DNA of 64,000 bases from Rubrobacter taiwanensis (lineage in GTDB: Bacteria > Actinomycetota > Rubrobacteria > Rubrobacterales > Rubrobacteraceae), in contig NZ_SKBU01000006.1 in NCBI RefSeq assembly GCF_004337705.1, positions 248,001-312,000 of the forward strand, written 5' to 3'. A program made the translations under genes and the position numbers. Each line of letters opens with the position of its first letter. Within the stretch, counting starts at the first letter, position 1. The notes under the pieces were generated by a model that saw nothing but the letters and a program-made list of their open reading frames with translations, was not told the DNA's origin and ran no database searches. Of the stretch, positions 1-10,062 are shown piece after piece.

Positions 1-2
1 TA

Positions 3-1331
3 GCCCGGATGTACGCCACGGCGGAGAAGGCCATCCTCAACTGGACGCTGGGCGTCACCGAGCACCACAACGGCGCAGACGCGGTCTTCGCGCTCATCAA
101 CCTGGGGCTCCTGACCGGCCACGTCGGCAAGTACGGCAGCGGCCTCAACCCGCTGCGCGGCCAGAACAACGTGCAGGGCGGCGGAGACATGGGTGCTCTC
201 CCGAACCGCATGGTCGGCGGCTGGCAGTGGGACGACCCGGAGGCACGCGAGCTCTTTGAGGAGGTCTGGGGTGTGCCGCTGCCGGAGAAGGTCGGCAAGA
301 ATCAGGCCGAGATGATGGAGGCCGTGGAGGCCGGTGAGATCCGGTGCATGTACGTCATCGGCGAGAACCCGGCCCAGTCCGACGCCGACGAGAATAAGCA
401 CGAGCGGCTCTTCCGGAGCCTGGACTTCCTGGTAGTGCAGGACATCTTCCTCACCAAGACGGGCCGGCTGGCCGACGTGGTGCTGCCGGCGGCCGCGAGC
501 TGGGCCGAGACCGAAGGTACGGTCATCAACAGCGAGCGCCGGGTGCAGCGTGTGCGGCGGGTTGTGGACCCGCCCGGCGAAGCGCGGCCGGACGAGTGGA
601 TTCTGCAGGACATCGCCAACCGTATGGGTGCGAACTGGAACTACGAGACGGCGGAGGACGTCTGGAACGAGGTGCGCCGGCTCGCCCCCAACTTCTCCGG
701 CATCACCTACGAGCGGCTGGAGAGGTACGGAGGCATCCAGTGGCCCTGCCTGGACGGGAGCTTCGAGGAGATCTCAGACAACACCCCCAAGGAGCAGCTC
801 GCAGCCGGAACCAAGGGAGCCGAGACCGGCAAGGGCACGACGCTCACTACCGACGTGGTGGAGAAGCGAGACCTGGGCACCAAGTTCCTGCACGTCGAGC
901 TGTGGGCGGAGGAAGTCAAGAAGCGGGCCCCGTTCCACCCGGTGGACCACGCGGGGCCGGTCGAGATGCCGGACGACGAATACCCATTCCAGCTCACCAC
1001 GGGCCGCCGCCTGGCCTTCCACAATACGGGCACGATGACCCAAGACTACAAGAAGGTCAAGGATCCCGAGGAGCTGATCGAGATCTCCCCCGAAGACGCC
1101 GAAGCCCTCGGCATCGAGAACGGAGACTTCGTGCGGGTCAGCTCCCGGCGCGGCACCGTGCCCAGAGTCAGGGCCCGGGTAACCGACCGGGTACGCCCCG
1201 GACTGGTGTTCATGGGCTACTCGTTCCCCGACGAGGTGCCCACCAATGTCCTGACCATAAACGCGGTCGACCCGCAGTCCGGCACCGCCGAGCTGAAAGC
1301 CTGCGCCGTCAGGGTAGAGCCGGCAGCGTAA
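3..1331 (+). CDS. Formate dehydrogenase alpha subunit, molybdopterin oxidoreductase, 3' part
   Basis: The frame is open to the left window edge, so this is the C-terminal 440 or so residues of a larger protein. It reads as the catalytic subunit of a molybdenum/tungsten formate dehydrogenase, which oxidises formate to CO2. Recognisable stretches are GVTEHHNG, GQNNVQGGGDMGALP and the cofactor-binding segment MYVIGENPAQSDAD. The last 110 residues form the molydopterin dinucleotide-binding domain (GRRLAFHNTGTMT, then a beta-rich SRRGTVPRVRARVTDRV segment). The N-terminal Fe-S region and the active-site Cys/Sec lie outside the window. It could be another MopB-family enzyme, but the C-terminal motifs fit FdhA/FdhF best. 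Confidence 0.88.
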   Translation, partial: ARMYATAEKAILNWTLGVTEHHNGADAVFALINLGLLTGHVGKYGSGLNPLRGQNNVQGGGDMGALPNRMVGGWQWDDPEARELFEEVWGVPLPEKVGKNQAEMMEAVEAGEIRCMYVIGENPAQSDADENKHERLFRSLDFLVVQDIFLTKTGRLADVVLPAAASWAETEGTVINSERRVQRVRRVVDPPGEARPDEWILQDIANRMGANWNYETAEDVWNEVRRLAPNFSGITYERLERYGGIQWPCLDGSFEEISDNTPKEQLAAGTKGAETGKGTTLTTDVVEKRDLGTKFLHVELWAEEVKKRAPFHPVDHAGPVEMPDDEYPFQLTTGRRLAFHNTGTMTQDYKKVKDPEELIEISPEDAEALGIENGDFVRVSSRRGTVPRVRARVTDRVRPGLVFMGYSFPDEVPTNVLTINAVDPQSGTAELKACAVRVEPAA

Positions 1332-1350
1332 CGGGCTCAACCGCCGGGCC

Positions 1351-1378
1351 GGGGACCGCCTCCGCGGAGGCAGTCCCC
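1351..1378 (+). terminator. Hairpin downstream of formate dehydrogenase
   Basis: A GC-rich inverted repeat (GGGGAC and GCCTCC arms against GGAGGC and GTCCCC, one mismatch) starts 19 nt after the stop codon. No T-tract follows, so it may be a weak or factor-assisted terminator or a 3'-end stabiliser. Confidence 0.45.
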
Positions 1379-1492
1379 TGGCTCATGCCGGAAGAAGGCG
1401 CAACAGACCCCCGCCGACACAGCCGCAGATCCTTTAGGTAAGGCATTACAAACTTTGATATATAAGATTAAGGAATTCTATGCAACGCCGGG

Positions 1493-1522
1493 TTGCCCGA
1501 TCTGAATTACCGTATCTATAAT
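1493..1522 (+). promoter_or_regulatory. Sigma70-type promoter of the DUF485-actP operon
   Basis: TTGCCC at 1493-1498 and a perfect TATAAT at 1517-1522 are separated by 18 nt in an AT-rich island. The start of transcription would be near 1529. That rules out the upstream TTG at 1493 as the start codon of the next gene and supports a start at 1574. Confidence 0.65.
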
Positions 1523-1573
1523 GCGGGAGAGGCAAGAGGGGATAACGACACCGATTTCAAGAAGGAGCCGGCT

Positions 1574-1891
1574 TTGAGTGTCAATCAATGGGAAAGGGCA
1601 GCCCAGACATCGGCTTTCCATGAGCTGATGCGTAGCAAGCGCAATTTCATAATTCCGGCGACCATATTCTTCATGGCTTTCTACTTCGGGCTACCGACTC
1701 TGGCGGCGTTCACCGACCTGCTGGACGTTCAGGTCATCGGGGTGCTGAGCCTGGCGTATATCTATGCTTTCGCGCAGTTTGCGATGACCTGGATTCTCTG
1801 CCACCTGTACCTCTCGCGGGCCAACAGGTGGGATGACATCGTCGAACGGATAAAGCGGGAGACCGCCCGGAAAGGAGCTGAGAGCCAGTGA
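1574..1891 (+). CDS. DUF485 family small membrane protein
   Basis: A 105-residue protein with two transmembrane helices (roughly residues 28-48 and 58-80) and a basic C-terminal tail. DUF485 proteins are typically encoded just before acetate/solute:sodium symporters and are thought to be their partner subunit; the actP-like gene follows here with a stop-start overlap. I chose the TTG start at 1574 because AAGGAG sits 6 nt upstream and the promoter at 1493-1522 lies upstream of it. A frame extension back to 1493 would start before the predicted transcript. Confidence 0.85.
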   Translation: MSVNQWERAAQTSAFHELMRSKRNFIIPATIFFMAFYFGLPTLAAFTDLLDVQVIGVLSLAYIYAFAQFAMTWILCHLYLSRANRWDDIVERIKRETARKGAESQ

Positions 1892-3438
1892 ATCCCGTTG
1901 CATTCGCGTTCTTTCTTGCAGTAATCGCTCTCACCCTCCTGGTCACCTACTGGGCCTCGCGCCGCAACGTGGGGGCGAGCACGCATTATGTGGCGGGCGG
2001 CCAGATCAAGGGCTGGCAGAACGGGCTGGCGATCTCGGGCGACTACCTCTCGGCGGCCTCGTTCCTGGGGATTGCGGGCGCGATCGCGCTGACCGGTTTT
2101 TCCGGATTCTACCTCTCGGTCGGCTTCCTGGTCGCTTATCTGGTGGTGCTCCTGCTCGTCGCCGAGCCTCTGCGGAACCTGGGCAAGTACACGGTAGCCG
2201 ACGCGCTCACCAGCCGCTTCAACTTGCGGCGGGTGCGTGCGGTAGCGGCGCTGAACACCATCTCCATCAGCATGTTCTACATGCTGGCCCAGCTGGTGGG
2301 AGCCGGCGCGATCATGGTGCTCCTGCTGGACATCCCCTACTCGGTTGCGGTCATCGGCATCGGCATCCTGATGACGATCTACATCGTCGCGGGCGGCATG
2401 ATCGCCACCACCTGGATCCAGATCATCAAGGCCGTGTTGCTCATGGCCGGGACCTTCGCGCTCTCGGTCGGTGTGCTGGCCCAGTTCAACTTCAACCCGC
2501 TCGCCATGTTCGAGGCGGCGACCGAGCAGTACGGCATGGAGGCGGTCATGCCGCCGGAGCTGGACCTCGTCGGCGGGCTGGACGTCATCTCGCTGAACAT
2601 TGCGCTGGTGCTCGGCACGGCGGGCCTGCCGCACATCCTGATCCGCTTCCTCACCGTCCCCGACGCCAAGGCGGCCCGCAACTCGGTGATCGTGGCGACC
2701 TGGATCATCGGGCTCTTCTACCTGATGACCCCGATCCTCGGCTACGGCGCGGCGATTTTTGTCGGGCGGGACGCGATCGTAGAGCAGAACCCGGCCGGCA
2801 ACATGGCGGCCCCGCAGCTCGCACAGGCGCTCGGCGGCGATATCTTCCTCGGCTTCATCACGGCGGTGGCGTTTGCGACCATCGTAGCCGTAGTTGCGGG
2901 GCTGGTCATCGCAGCCTCAGGCGCTTTCGCCCACGACTTCTACACCAACGTCATCAAGGGCGGCGAGGCGAGCGAGCGCGAGCAGTTCATGGCGGCCCGG
3001 ATAGCCGCCGTCGGCGTGTCCATAGGCGCCATGCTGCTGGCGCTGGGAGCGCGGGAGTTCAACGTGGCGTTCCTGGTAGCTCTGGCCTTCGCGGTGGCGG
3101 CGAGCGCGAACCTGCCGGCGATCCTGTTCATGATCTTCTGGAAGCGGTTCAACACCATCGGAGCGATAACCGGAATGCTCACCGGCCTCATAAGCTCCGT
3201 GGGTCTGGTGCTCATCAGCCCGAACGTGATGGGTGAGAGCGCCATCTATCCCCTGGAGAACCCGGGCATCGTCTCCATCCCGCTCGGCTTCCTCGGCTGC
3301 TATATCGGCACCCTTTTGGGCGGCAAGCGGGACGAGGCACGCGCCCTCTACACGCCCTACGAGAAGATCTACGTCCAGGCCAACACCGGCATCCGGGAAG
3401 AGGAGATCGAGGAGAAAGAACCCGCACCGCGCTCGTAG
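1888..3438 (+). CDS. actP: Cation/acetate symporter, sodium:solute symporter family
   Basis: A 516-residue inner-membrane carrier of the SSS family, predicted to import acetate or another short carboxylate with Na+ or H+. About 13 hydrophobic segments are visible. The N-terminal STHYVAGGQIKGWQNGLAISGDYLSAASFLG region (read in parts) is the classic ActP signature, and the TTWIQIIKA motif follows TM5. The GTG start overlaps the DUF485 stop codon (GTGA), so the two genes are translationally coupled. Acetate is inferred from the family; pyruvate or propionate are also possible. A strong terminator follows. Confidence 0.9.
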   Translation: MNPVAFAFFLAVIALTLLVTYWASRRNVGASTHYVAGGQIKGWQNGLAISGDYLSAASFLGIAGAIALTGFSGFYLSVGFLVAYLVVLLLVAEPLRNLGKYTVADALTSRFNLRRVRAVAALNTISISMFYMLAQLVGAGAIMVLLLDIPYSVAVIGIGILMTIYIVAGGMIATTWIQIIKAVLLMAGTFALSVGVLAQFNFNPLAMFEAATEQYGMEAVMPPELDLVGGLDVISLNIALVLGTAGLPHILIRFLTVPDAKAARNSVIVATWIIGLFYLMTPILGYGAAIFVGRDAIVEQNPAGNMAAPQLAQALGGDIFLGFITAVAFATIVAVVAGLVIAASGAFAHDFYTNVIKGGEASEREQFMAARIAAVGVSIGAMLLALGAREFNVAFLVALAFAVAASANLPAILFMIFWKRFNTIGAITGMLTGLISSVGLVLISPNVMGESAIYPLENPGIVSIPLGFLGCYIGTLLGGKRDEARALYTPYEKIYVQANTGIREEEIEEKEPAPRS

Positions 3439-3450
3439 AGCAAGGGAGAG

Positions 3451-3473
3451 AGCCCGGGCTTTTTGCCCGGGCT
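3451..3473. terminator. Bidirectional terminator between actP and the LVIVD gene
   Basis: A perfect 9-bp stem (AGCCCGGGC / GCCCGGGCT) encloses a TTTTT loop. It lies 12 nt after the actP stop and before the convergent gene's end. The purine-rich left flank and pyrimidine-rich right flank (CCTCTTC) suggest it can work in both directions. Confidence 0.75.
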
Positions 3474-3501
3474 CCTCTTCCGTATCGAGTCCCGCAGCGC
3501 C

Positions 3502-4935
3502 TCAGCGGAGCTTCAGCACCCAGAGCCCGTTGTTGATATCCGAAGCGAGAATATAGTTCCGGTCGACGAAGACTCCCCAGACGTTCGGGAACTCCTCTCC
3601 CGGGAAGAAGAAGCCGTACGGGTCGGCCGACGGCTCCGGCCGGAACTGCGCCACGAAACGGGGGTTCGCCGGACGCGAGATATCGACGACCACGACGCCC
3701 TCGGCATACCAGGAGAAGTAGGCGAGGTTGCCGCGCACCTTGGGATCGTGGACGGTGTAGAACCCGACCGGCGGCGGGTACTGGGTGGTCGTCGGCAGCT
3801 TGAAGGTGGCGAGCTGCACGGGATTCGCCGGGTCGGAGATGTCGAAGAAGCGCGGGTAGCCCCAGGCAAGCTCCAGCGCGCCCGAAGGATGGGGGCCGGG
3901 GTTGAAGTCCTCGTCCGTCTGGATGAGGAGGTTGCCTCCCTTACCCAGCCAGGCCGAGTGAGCGTTGCCCTCCTCGTGAGGCTCAAACTCGGTCCTGCCG
4001 ATGTACTTCGGGTCGGCAACGTCGGAGACGTCGAGGATCACGGTCCCGAGATCCCAGTAGGAGAGGTAGGCCCTGGTCCCGTCCCCGATCACGCTGTGCA
4101 CGAAGTTGGACCGCGTGACGCCGTTCTCGTCCCTGTAGATCGGCGGTACGCCGAGCTCCGCCCAAGCGCCCCACTCCCCGACATCGGTGGGGTTGGCGGG
4201 ATCGGACACGTCCACGATCCTGAAGTCCGCCCGGCCGGGGGTGCCGGCATCCGGCGCCGTGGTGAGCTCGGAGAAGATGATCGCCGTGTAGACGTAGGCC
4301 CGGTCTCCACGCACCTGCAGCCAGAGCTCGTGTGAGCCCCGGGTCTCAGACTCGGCCCGGTAGAGCCCCAGGCGCTTCGGGTTTGCCGGGTCGGTGACGT
4401 CGTACAGGCCGAAGCCCCGGAAGGTCTCCGCCTCAGGCCGGCAGTTCTGGAAGCTGACCGCTGCCAGATCGCCGGTGAACGAGGCCGTGTTGACGCGCCG
4501 GACTATCACCTTCTCCGTCCAAGTCCCTGCCACGTCCGGCTCGGAGACCCCGTCGGCGAAGGTCGAAACCAGAGTGGGATTCGCCGGGTTCTTCAGATCG
4601 TAGACCCGCACTCCCTGCGAGGGACAGAAGCGGTCCGGATCGGAGATGTTCCCCCAACTGCCCAGGTAGGCGTACCCCCGGTGCGCCACCACGTCGGCGT
4701 TGAAACCGCCCGGATTCGCGTGGCCCAGCACCTGGATGTTCTTGGCCCGGGCCTGGGGCGCCGGCTCCGGGTCCGGCCCCGGAGGCTGGCTGAAGTTCTC
4801 GCCCGGGAATACGCCATGCTCCTCCGGATGTTCGTGCTCGTCCCCGTGGTCATGCCCCGGAGACGCCTGCGCTATGCCGCCGCCAACGACCATCACGGCA
4901 ACTAGCATAAGCGCCAACAGGCGCAAGGGTCTCAT
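3502..4935 (-). CDS. Secreted LVIVD-repeat protein
   Basis: A 477-residue exported protein. It has a signal peptide (basic start, hydrophobic residues 5-22, cleavage near AQA-SPG) and then a His-rich linker (GHDHGDEHEHPEEH). At least six repeats of the type 'DVSDPANPxxVG' follow (for example GLYDVTDPANP, IVDVSDPANP, FFDISDPANP, VVDISRPANP), which is the LVIVD beta-propeller pattern. Function is unknown; the family is thought to be extracellular binding or scaffold propellers. The His-rich linker could bind metal. The ATG at 4935 has AAAGGAGG about 9 nt upstream. Confidence 0.85.
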   Translation of the reverse strand: MRPLRLLALMLVAVMVVGGGIAQASPGHDHGDEHEHPEEHGVFPGENFSQPPGPDPEPAPQARAKNIQVLGHANPGGFNADVVAHRGYAYLGSWGNISDPDRFCPSQGVRVYDLKNPANPTLVSTFADGVSEPDVAGTWTEKVIVRRVNTASFTGDLAAVSFQNCRPEAETFRGFGLYDVTDPANPKRLGLYRAESETRGSHELWLQVRGDRAYVYTAIIFSELTTAPDAGTPGRADFRIVDVSDPANPTDVGEWGAWAELGVPPIYRDENGVTRSNFVHSVIGDGTRAYLSYWDLGTVILDVSDVADPKYIGRTEFEPHEEGNAHSAWLGKGGNLLIQTDEDFNPGPHPSGALELAWGYPRFFDISDPANPVQLATFKLPTTTQYPPPVGFYTVHDPKVRGNLAYFSWYAEGVVVVDISRPANPRFVAQFRPEPSADPYGFFFPGEEFPNVWGVFVDRNYILASDINNGLWVLKLR

Positions 4936-5006
4936 GATCGAACGCTCCTCCTTTCATCTCTTGGTCCAAACCCATCGGCTCCGCAGGACTCCCCCTGCCC
5001 ATAAGA

Positions 5007-5035
5007 ATTTTAGTTACACTGTTTTTTTCGCGCAA
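5007..5035 (-). promoter_or_regulatory. Promoter of the LVIVD-repeat gene
   Basis: On the minus strand, TTGCGC (5035-5030) and TAAAAT (5012-5007) are exactly 17 nt apart, with a seven-A run in the spacer. The leader to the ATG is about 65 nt. Confidence 0.6.
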
Positions 5036-5103
5036 GGGTATGCCTCTTGCCCGGAAAGTGTCTAGCACTCGGGTCGCCTTAAAGCAGGCGCGGCGCCGGC
5101 GGA

Positions 5104-6450
5104 TCAGAGCCCGGCCAGGGAGCGGTCGATCTCCTCCTCGGGGTACTCGTAGTCTTCCAGCCTGCCGGCGAGGTACTGCTCGTAGGCGGCGAGGTCGAAG
5201 TGCCCGTGCCCGCAGAGGTTGAAGAGTATGACCTTCTGCTCTCCGGCTTCTCTAGCCTCCTGCGCCAGGTCTATGACCGCCTTGATGGCGTGCGCGACTT
5301 CCGGCGCGGGCAGGATGCCCTCGGCCCGGGCGAACCTCACCCCGGCCTCGAAGGTCGCGTTCTGCGGGTATGCCCGGGCCTCGATGAGGCCGTGCTCCAC
5401 CAGCGCGCTTATGAGCGGGGCCTCTCCGTGGTAGCGCAGACCTCCGGCGTGGATGCCGGGCGGGACGAACGTGTGCCCCAGCGTGTGCATCTTCATCAGG
5501 GGCGTCGTTCCGGCCGTGTCGCCGAAGTCGTAGGTGTAGCGGCCGCGGGTGAGCGTCGGGCAGGCCGTGGGCTCCACGGCCACAAAGCGGGTGTTCCGGC
5601 CGTTGAGCAGGTTCTCCCGTACGAAGGGCAGGGCTATGCCGCCGAAGTTGCTGCCGCCGCCCACGCAGCCCACCACCACGTCCGGGTACTCTCCGGAGAG
5701 CTCCATCTGCCTTATGGCCTCCTGGCCGATCACGGTCTGGTGCAGCAGCACGTGGTTCAGAACGCTGCCCAGGGAGTACTTGGCGTCTTCCGAGGTCGCT
5801 GCATCCTCCACGGCTTCACTGATCGCTATCCCCAAAGACCCCGGGGAGTCCGGGTGCTCCTCCAGAACCTTCCTGCCGGCCCGGGTCCGGTCCGTCGGGC
5901 TCGGGAAGACCTCGGAGCCGTAGGTCTCCATCATGATGCGCCGGTAGGGCTTCTGGTCGTAGCTGACGCGCACCATGTACACGGTGCACTCCAGGCCCAT
6001 CACCCGGCAGGCGAAGGCCAGAGAAGAGCCCCACTGCCCGGCGCCGGTCTCGGTGGTGAGGCGCCGCACGCCCTCCTCGCGGTTGTAGTAAGCCTGGGGA
6101 ACGGCGGTGTTCGGCTTGTGGCTGCCGGTGGGGCTGACGCCCTCGTACTTGTAGTAGATGTGCGCCGGGGTATCGAGCGCCCGCTCCAGCCGGCGGGCCC
6201 GGTAGAGCGGCGTGGGCCGCCAGAGCGCGTAGACGCCGCGCACCTCCTCCGGGATGGGGATGTAGCGCTCGGTCGAGACCTCCTGCAAGACTATGGCTTC
6301 GGGGAAGATCGGGGCCAGCGCCTCCGGCCCGACCGGCTCGCGAGTCTCGGGGTTGAGCGGTGGGTTCAAGGCAAAAGGCAGGTCCGCGACGACGTTGTAC
6401 CAGCGCTCCGGGATCTCGCGCTCGCTCAACAGGAACTTGGTCTGCTCCAC
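5104..6450 (-). CDS. trpB: TrpB2-type tryptophan synthase beta chain
   Basis: A PLP enzyme that joins indole and serine to make tryptophan. At about 448 residues and with the insertions seen here it belongs to the TrpB2 subgroup rather than the TrpA-paired TrpB1. The PLP lysine is in GSHKPNTA (near residue 110) and the phosphate-binding loop is [10 protein letters not shown]. No trp genes neighbour it, so it may salvage indole on its own, as proposed for TrpB2. GGAGG lies 7 nt before the GTG at 6450. The GTGs at 6453 and 6474 are alternatives; 6474 lies upstream of the SD. Confidence 0.88.
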   Translation of the reverse strand: MEQTKFLLSEREIPERWYNVVADLPFALNPPLNPETREPVGPEALAPIFPEAIVLQEVSTERYIPIPEEVRGVYALWRPTPLYRARRLERALDTPAHIYYKYEGVSPTGSHKPNTAVPQAYYNREEGVRRLTTETGAGQWGSSLAFACRVMGLECTVYMVRVSYDQKPYRRIMMETYGSEVFPSPTDRTRAGRKVLEEHPDSPGSLGIAISEAVEDAATSEDAKYSLGSVLNHVLLHQTVIGQEAIRQMELSGEYPDVVVGCVGGGSNFGGIALPFVRENLLNGRNTRFVAVEPTACPTLTRGRYTYDFGDTAGTTPLMKMHTLGHTFVPPGIHAGGLRYHGEAPLISALVEHGLIEARAYPQNATFEAGVRFARAEGILPAPEVAHAIKAVIDLAQEAREAGEQKVILFNLCGHGHFDLAAYEQYLAGRLEDYEYPEEEIDRSLAGL

Positions 6451-6573
6451 CACGCCACCTCCGGGAATTAGCACTCAGCGGAATAATAGCCGACCCGCGT
6501 GCTTTACGCGCCGGATGCCACTATCCCCCTGCCGTATCTCCGGTAGAGAGGCGAGATCCGGGGCACCATCGAG

Positions 6574-6579
6574 TACAAT
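6574..6579 (+). promoter_or_regulatory. Candidate -10 box of the MalT-like regulator gene
   Basis: TACAAT lies 7 nt before the ATG at 6587, the spacing expected of a leaderless transcript. No good -35 box is seen. Confidence 0.4.
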
Positions 6580-6586
6580 CCCATAC

Positions 6587-9271
6587 ATGGGAGAGGTAAG
6601 GCTCGTGGATAGCCAGATACTCAGGGCCAAGCTCTACGTGCCCCGCGACCGGCCCGACGCCGTGTCGCGCCCGCGCCTCTACCGGCTGCTGGACGCGGGC
6701 ATGCAGCGCGAGCTGACCGTGGTCTCGGCTCCGGCCGGCTTCGGAAAGACGACCCTGCTCGCCGAGTGGAGCCGGCGCAGCGAGCTCCCGGTAGCCTGGG
6801 TCTCGCTGGACGAGAGGGACGCCCACCCGGTGCGCTTCATCTCGTATCTCATAGCGGCTCTCGGCACGATCCGGGAAGGTTTCGGGGAGAATACGCGGAC
6901 CTTTCTCGGGTCTTTGCACTCTCAAGGGGAGCTAGAGCCCGTCCTGACCGCGATGAGCAACGAGATCCTGGAGTTCCCGCGCGACTTCGCTCTCGTGCTC
7001 GACGACTACCATGCCGCGGACTCGGATGCCGTTCGCGGCGTCCTAACCTTCCTGCTGAACCACTGGCCGGCCCCGATGCACCTCGTCGTCGCGGGCCGCA
7101 CGGTCCCGTCGCTGCCGCTCTCGCGGCTGCGCGCCCGGGGACAGTTGGCCGAGCTCGGAGCGCCGGAGCTGCGCTTCACTCTGGAGGAGGCGGCCGAGTT
7201 CCTCTCCCGCACGATGGGCCTGGAACTCGCCGACGAGAGCGTCGCGGCGCTGGAGCGGGAGACGGAGGGCTGGGTCGCCGGCCTCCAGCTCGCGGCACAC
7301 GCCCTCCGGGGCCGTGAAGGAGGATCTCGCTCCGCAGCGGCCCCGGAGGGCAGCACCCGCCACGTCTTCGATTACCTAGCCGAAGAGGTCCTCTCCTGCC
7401 AGCCGGAGGACGTTCGAGAGTTCCTGCTCGAAACCTCGATCCTGGAGCCCCTGAGCGCTCCCCTATGCGAAGCCCTCACGGGCCGGACCGACGCCTGGGA
7501 GGTGCTGGAGAAACTTGATAGAGCCAACCTCTTTCTGGTGCCTTTGGACGGCGAGCGCCGCTACTACCGCTACCACCACCTCTTCGCCGCCTTCCTGCGC
7601 GACCGGCTGCGGCGCACGAGGCCCCATGAGATCCCCGAGCTGCACCGCCGCGCCGGGCGTTGGTACGAGGACGACGGTTGTCCGGCCGGCGCGGTCGAGC
7701 ACCTCTTGGCCGCGGGAGACTTCGAGCGGGCGGCGGCCTTGATCGAGGAGGAGACCTACGCGCAGCGGCGGTACGTGGAAGCCTCCCTGTTGCTCCGCTG
7801 GCTGAGGAAGCTGCCCAACGAGCTGGTGCAGCTCCGGCCGCAGCTCTGCCTGCTCTACGCCTGGGCGCTCGTCCACTCGGCCGGTGACCTCGAAGAAGCC
7901 GAGCGGCGGCTCGCGGAGGCTGAGAGCGCCCTGAACCTCGACGGTTCCCCTCCTGAAGACCTCTCGGCCGAAGAACGGACCCTGCTGGGAGAGACGTACA
8001 TCATCCGGGCCCGGATGGCCGCCATGCGGGAAGATGCGCCGCTCACGATAGAGCTCTCCAGCCGGGCCCTCGAACTGCTGCCAGAAGACGAGCTGCACCT
8101 GCGCGGCGACGTGGCGCTGGACCTGGGTCACGCCTACTGCTCGGCCGGCGACCTGGCAGCGGCCGACGCAGCCTTCGCCCGAGCCACCGCCGCTGGCCGG
8201 GAGGCCGAAGACCTGAGGACCGCTCTGTTCGCCCTCCGGTACAGGGCCGCGCTGGAGATCTCCCGGGGCCGGCTCCGAAAGGCTGAGGAGCTGTTGCTGG
8301 AAGGCCAGCGGCTGGCAGAGAGCCAGCCCGGGGAAACGCCTTCGGTCGCCGGGATTATCCACACAGGGATGGGCTGGCTGCTCTACGAGCGGGGAGAGCT
8401 GGACGAGGCGCAACGGCTCTTGGAGACGGGTATCGCACACGGCCGGCGGAGCGGCGAGGCGAAGATACTGGTCTACGGCTATGTCAACCTCGCTCGCGTG
8501 CTGATGGTCCGGGGAGACGCCGCAGGCGCCCACCACCTCATCCGGGAGGCCGGCAGGCTCACTCCGCGGTGGCCGCTCATCTGGGCCTGGCAGGCCAGAT
8601 TCCACCTGGCCCAGGGCGACGTAGAACCGGCGGCGCGCTGGATGCGGGAGTATGAGGCAACAGAGGACTACCTGAGCTACCCGCGCCACTTCGAGCGGAT
8701 CACGATGGCCCGCGTGACACTCGCCGAGGGCCGGAGTGGTGAGGCTCTGGACCTCATCGACCGGCTGCTGGAGGGCGCGAGATCCGAGGGCCGGTCGGAG
8801 CACGAGATAGAGCTTCTCGCCCTCCGCGCCCGCGCCCTCGACGGCCAGGGCGATAGAAGTGAGGCGTTGATCTCGCTGAAACGGGCTCTCTCGCTGGCCG
8901 AACCGGCGGGCTTCGTGAGCCTCTTCGTCGAGGAGGGACCGCCGGTAGCCGCCCTGCTGGCCGCACTGGCCCGGGAGCCGCAGACCGGGGATTCCGGCGC
9001 TGCCCACGCCGACTACGCCGGCCGGCTGCTGGAGCACTTCGCCCGGAAGACGAGCAGGGGTCGCACGCCCGGTCTTGCGCCCTTGAGCGAGCGCGAAGCA
9101 GAGATCCTCGCGCTCGTCGCCGCCGGCCGGTCGAACGCGGAGATCGCCCGGCAACTCTACCTCTCCGTCGGGACCGTCAAGGCCCACATCCACCGCATCT
9201 TCGGCAAGCTCCTCGTCCGGAACCGCTCCCAAGCCGTGGCCCGGGCGCGGGAGCTGCGCCTACTCGGCTAA
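6587..9271 (+). CDS. MalT/LAL-type LuxR family transcriptional regulator
   Basis: A roughly 894-residue STAND-type regulator. The Walker A motif APAGFGKTT lies near residue 50 and Walker B ([10 protein letters not shown]) near 140. A winged-helix/NOD region with the usual [15 protein letters not shown] motif follows, then a long TPR-like superhelix (residues 400-800). The C-terminal LuxR HTH ([15 protein letters not shown] then [14 protein letters not shown]) closes the protein. Members sense small ligands, often sugars, and activate transcription in an ATP-dependent way. The inducer and targets are unknown. The ATG at 6587 fits a leaderless start; the GTG at 6605 with GGGAGAGG 8 nt upstream is a good alternative. 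Confidence 0.88.
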   Translation: MGEVRLVDSQILRAKLYVPRDRPDAVSRPRLYRLLDAGMQRELTVVSAPAGFGKTTLLAEWSRRSELPVAWVSLDERDAHPVRFISYLIAALGTIREGFGENTRTFLGSLHSQGELEPVLTAMSNEILEFPRDFALVLDDYHAADSDAVRGVLTFLLNHWPAPMHLVVAGRTVPSLPLSRLRARGQLAELGAPELRFTLEEAAEFLSRTMGLELADESVAALERETEGWVAGLQLAAHALRGREGGSRSAAAPEGSTRHVFDYLAEEVLSCQPEDVREFLLETSILEPLSAPLCEALTGRTDAWEVLEKLDRANLFLVPLDGERRYYRYHHLFAAFLRDRLRRTRPHEIPELHRRAGRWYEDDGCPAGAVEHLLAAGDFERAAALIEEETYAQRRYVEASLLLRWLRKLPNELVQLRPQLCLLYAWALVHSAGDLEEAERRLAEAESALNLDGSPPEDLSAEERTLLGETYIIRARMAAMREDAPLTIELSSRALELLPEDELHLRGDVALDLGHAYCSAGDLAAADAAFARATAAGREAEDLRTALFALRYRAALEISRGRLRKAEELLLEGQRLAESQPGETPSVAGIIHTGMGWLLYERGELDEAQRLLETGIAHGRRSGEAKILVYGYVNLARVLMVRGDAAGAHHLIREAGRLTPRWPLIWAWQARFHLAQGDVEPAARWMREYEATEDYLSYPRHFERITMARVTLAEGRSGEALDLIDRLLEGARSEGRSEHEIELLALRARALDGQGDRSEALISLKRALSLAEPAGFVSLFVEEGPPVAALLAALAREPQTGDSGAAHADYAGRLLEHFARKTSRGRTPGLAPLSEREAEILALVAAGRSNAEIARQLYLSVGTVKAHIHRIFGKLLVRNRSQAVARARELRLLG

Positions 9272-9290
9272 CCCGCTCCCGCGGGCTTTT
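9272..9290 (+). terminator. Short hairpin with T-run after the LuxR gene
   Basis: CCCGC-TCCC-GCGGG followed by CTTTT begins right at the stop codon. The stem is only 5 bp, so it is a modest intrinsic terminator at best. Confidence 0.45.
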
Positions 9291-9386
9291 AAACCCCCGG
9301 TAAACCACCATTTACGACTTTGGATAGATTGAGGCTGGAGAACCGGCTCCTAGACTGGCGTCGAAGCCAGAAGAGAGGAGCCGACA

Positions 9387-9842
9387 ATGAATCTTATGGA
9401 TCTCAACGAGCAGGTCGACCGGGACTTCGAGCGGGCCCGGCGCGGGGCCTGGTTGCGGCGGCTGGCGGCGCGCCTGCGGCCCCCGGCCCGGGGCATACCG
9501 CCCGCCTTCGACGAGGCTCGAAGGTCGCACCGGGCGTACAACCCGGTGCGGAGGGGAGTCCGCGTCGTAGACTTGGAGAGGATAGTCGGGAGCGTGGGGC
9601 GGTCCGGAGACTTCGACCGGTGCTTCATGCCCCTGCGCGCCAGCTCGGCGGCGAGGTGGAAGCGCGTGGACCTGGCCTTCCACCGGGGGATCGAGCTGCC
9701 GCCGGTGAGCCTGTACAAGCTAGGTGACGCCTACTACGTCCTGGACGGCAACAACCGCGTCTCCGTCGCCCGCTTCCACGGTGTAAGGGCCATAGAGGCC
9801 GAGGTCACGGAGCTCCACCCCCCGCTAGAGGGGGCGGCGTGA
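9387..9842 (+). CDS. ParB/sulfiredoxin-fold-like hypothetical protein
   Basis: A 151-residue soluble, Arg-rich protein. The C-terminal half, LYKLGDAYYVLDGNNRVSVARFHG followed by AIEAEVTEL, looks like the ParB N-terminal (ParBc/Srx) fold, where DGxxRxxVA is the nucleotide-binding motif. The N-terminal half (many Arg, 'RRGAWLRRLAARLRPP') may bind nucleic acid. It has no HTH, so it is not a chromosome-partition ParB. AGAGGAG precedes the ATG by 6 nt. It overlaps the next small gene by a GTGA junction, suggesting co-translation. The function is unknown. Confidence 0.72.
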   Translation: MNLMDLNEQVDRDFERARRGAWLRRLAARLRPPARGIPPAFDEARRSHRAYNPVRRGVRVVDLERIVGSVGRSGDFDRCFMPLRASSAARWKRVDLAFHRGIELPPVSLYKLGDAYYVLDGNNRVSVARFHGVRAIEAEVTELHPPLEGAA

Positions 9843-10030
9843 GCTTCTGGACGGGCTATGTAGGCCCGGCGCTGCTATTCACCATCTTCGTGCTGGCCCT
9901 GAACCGGGCCTCCGGAGACCCGAAGGTCCCGCGCGGGGACGACGTCCTGGCAGACCTCTGCCTGGGACTCGCCGCCACCGTCGCCGCCGTGTTGTGGCTC
10001 CGGGTCCTGGCAGCGGTCTTCTTCCGGTAG
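9839..10030 (+). CDS. Small two-helix membrane protein
   Basis: 63 residues with two hydrophobic segments (about 6-21 and 40-60) separated by a polar loop. The GTG start sits in the GTGA overlap with the preceding gene's stop and has GAGGGGG just upstream, so it is translationally coupled to the ParB-like protein. No family is recognised. Confidence 0.65.
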   Translation: MSFWTGYVGPALLFTIFVLALNRASGDPKVPRGDDVLADLCLGLAATVAAVLWLRVLAAVFFR

Positions 10031-10062
10031 CCGACCGCTGCGGGCAGTAGTGAGTCCCCTGC

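Noticed and set aside
1493-1573. TTG at 1493 as the start of the DUF485 gene
   Set aside because: It overlaps the -35 box of a good promoter (TTGCCC-18-TATAAT); the SD-supported TTG at 1574 gives the normal family length.
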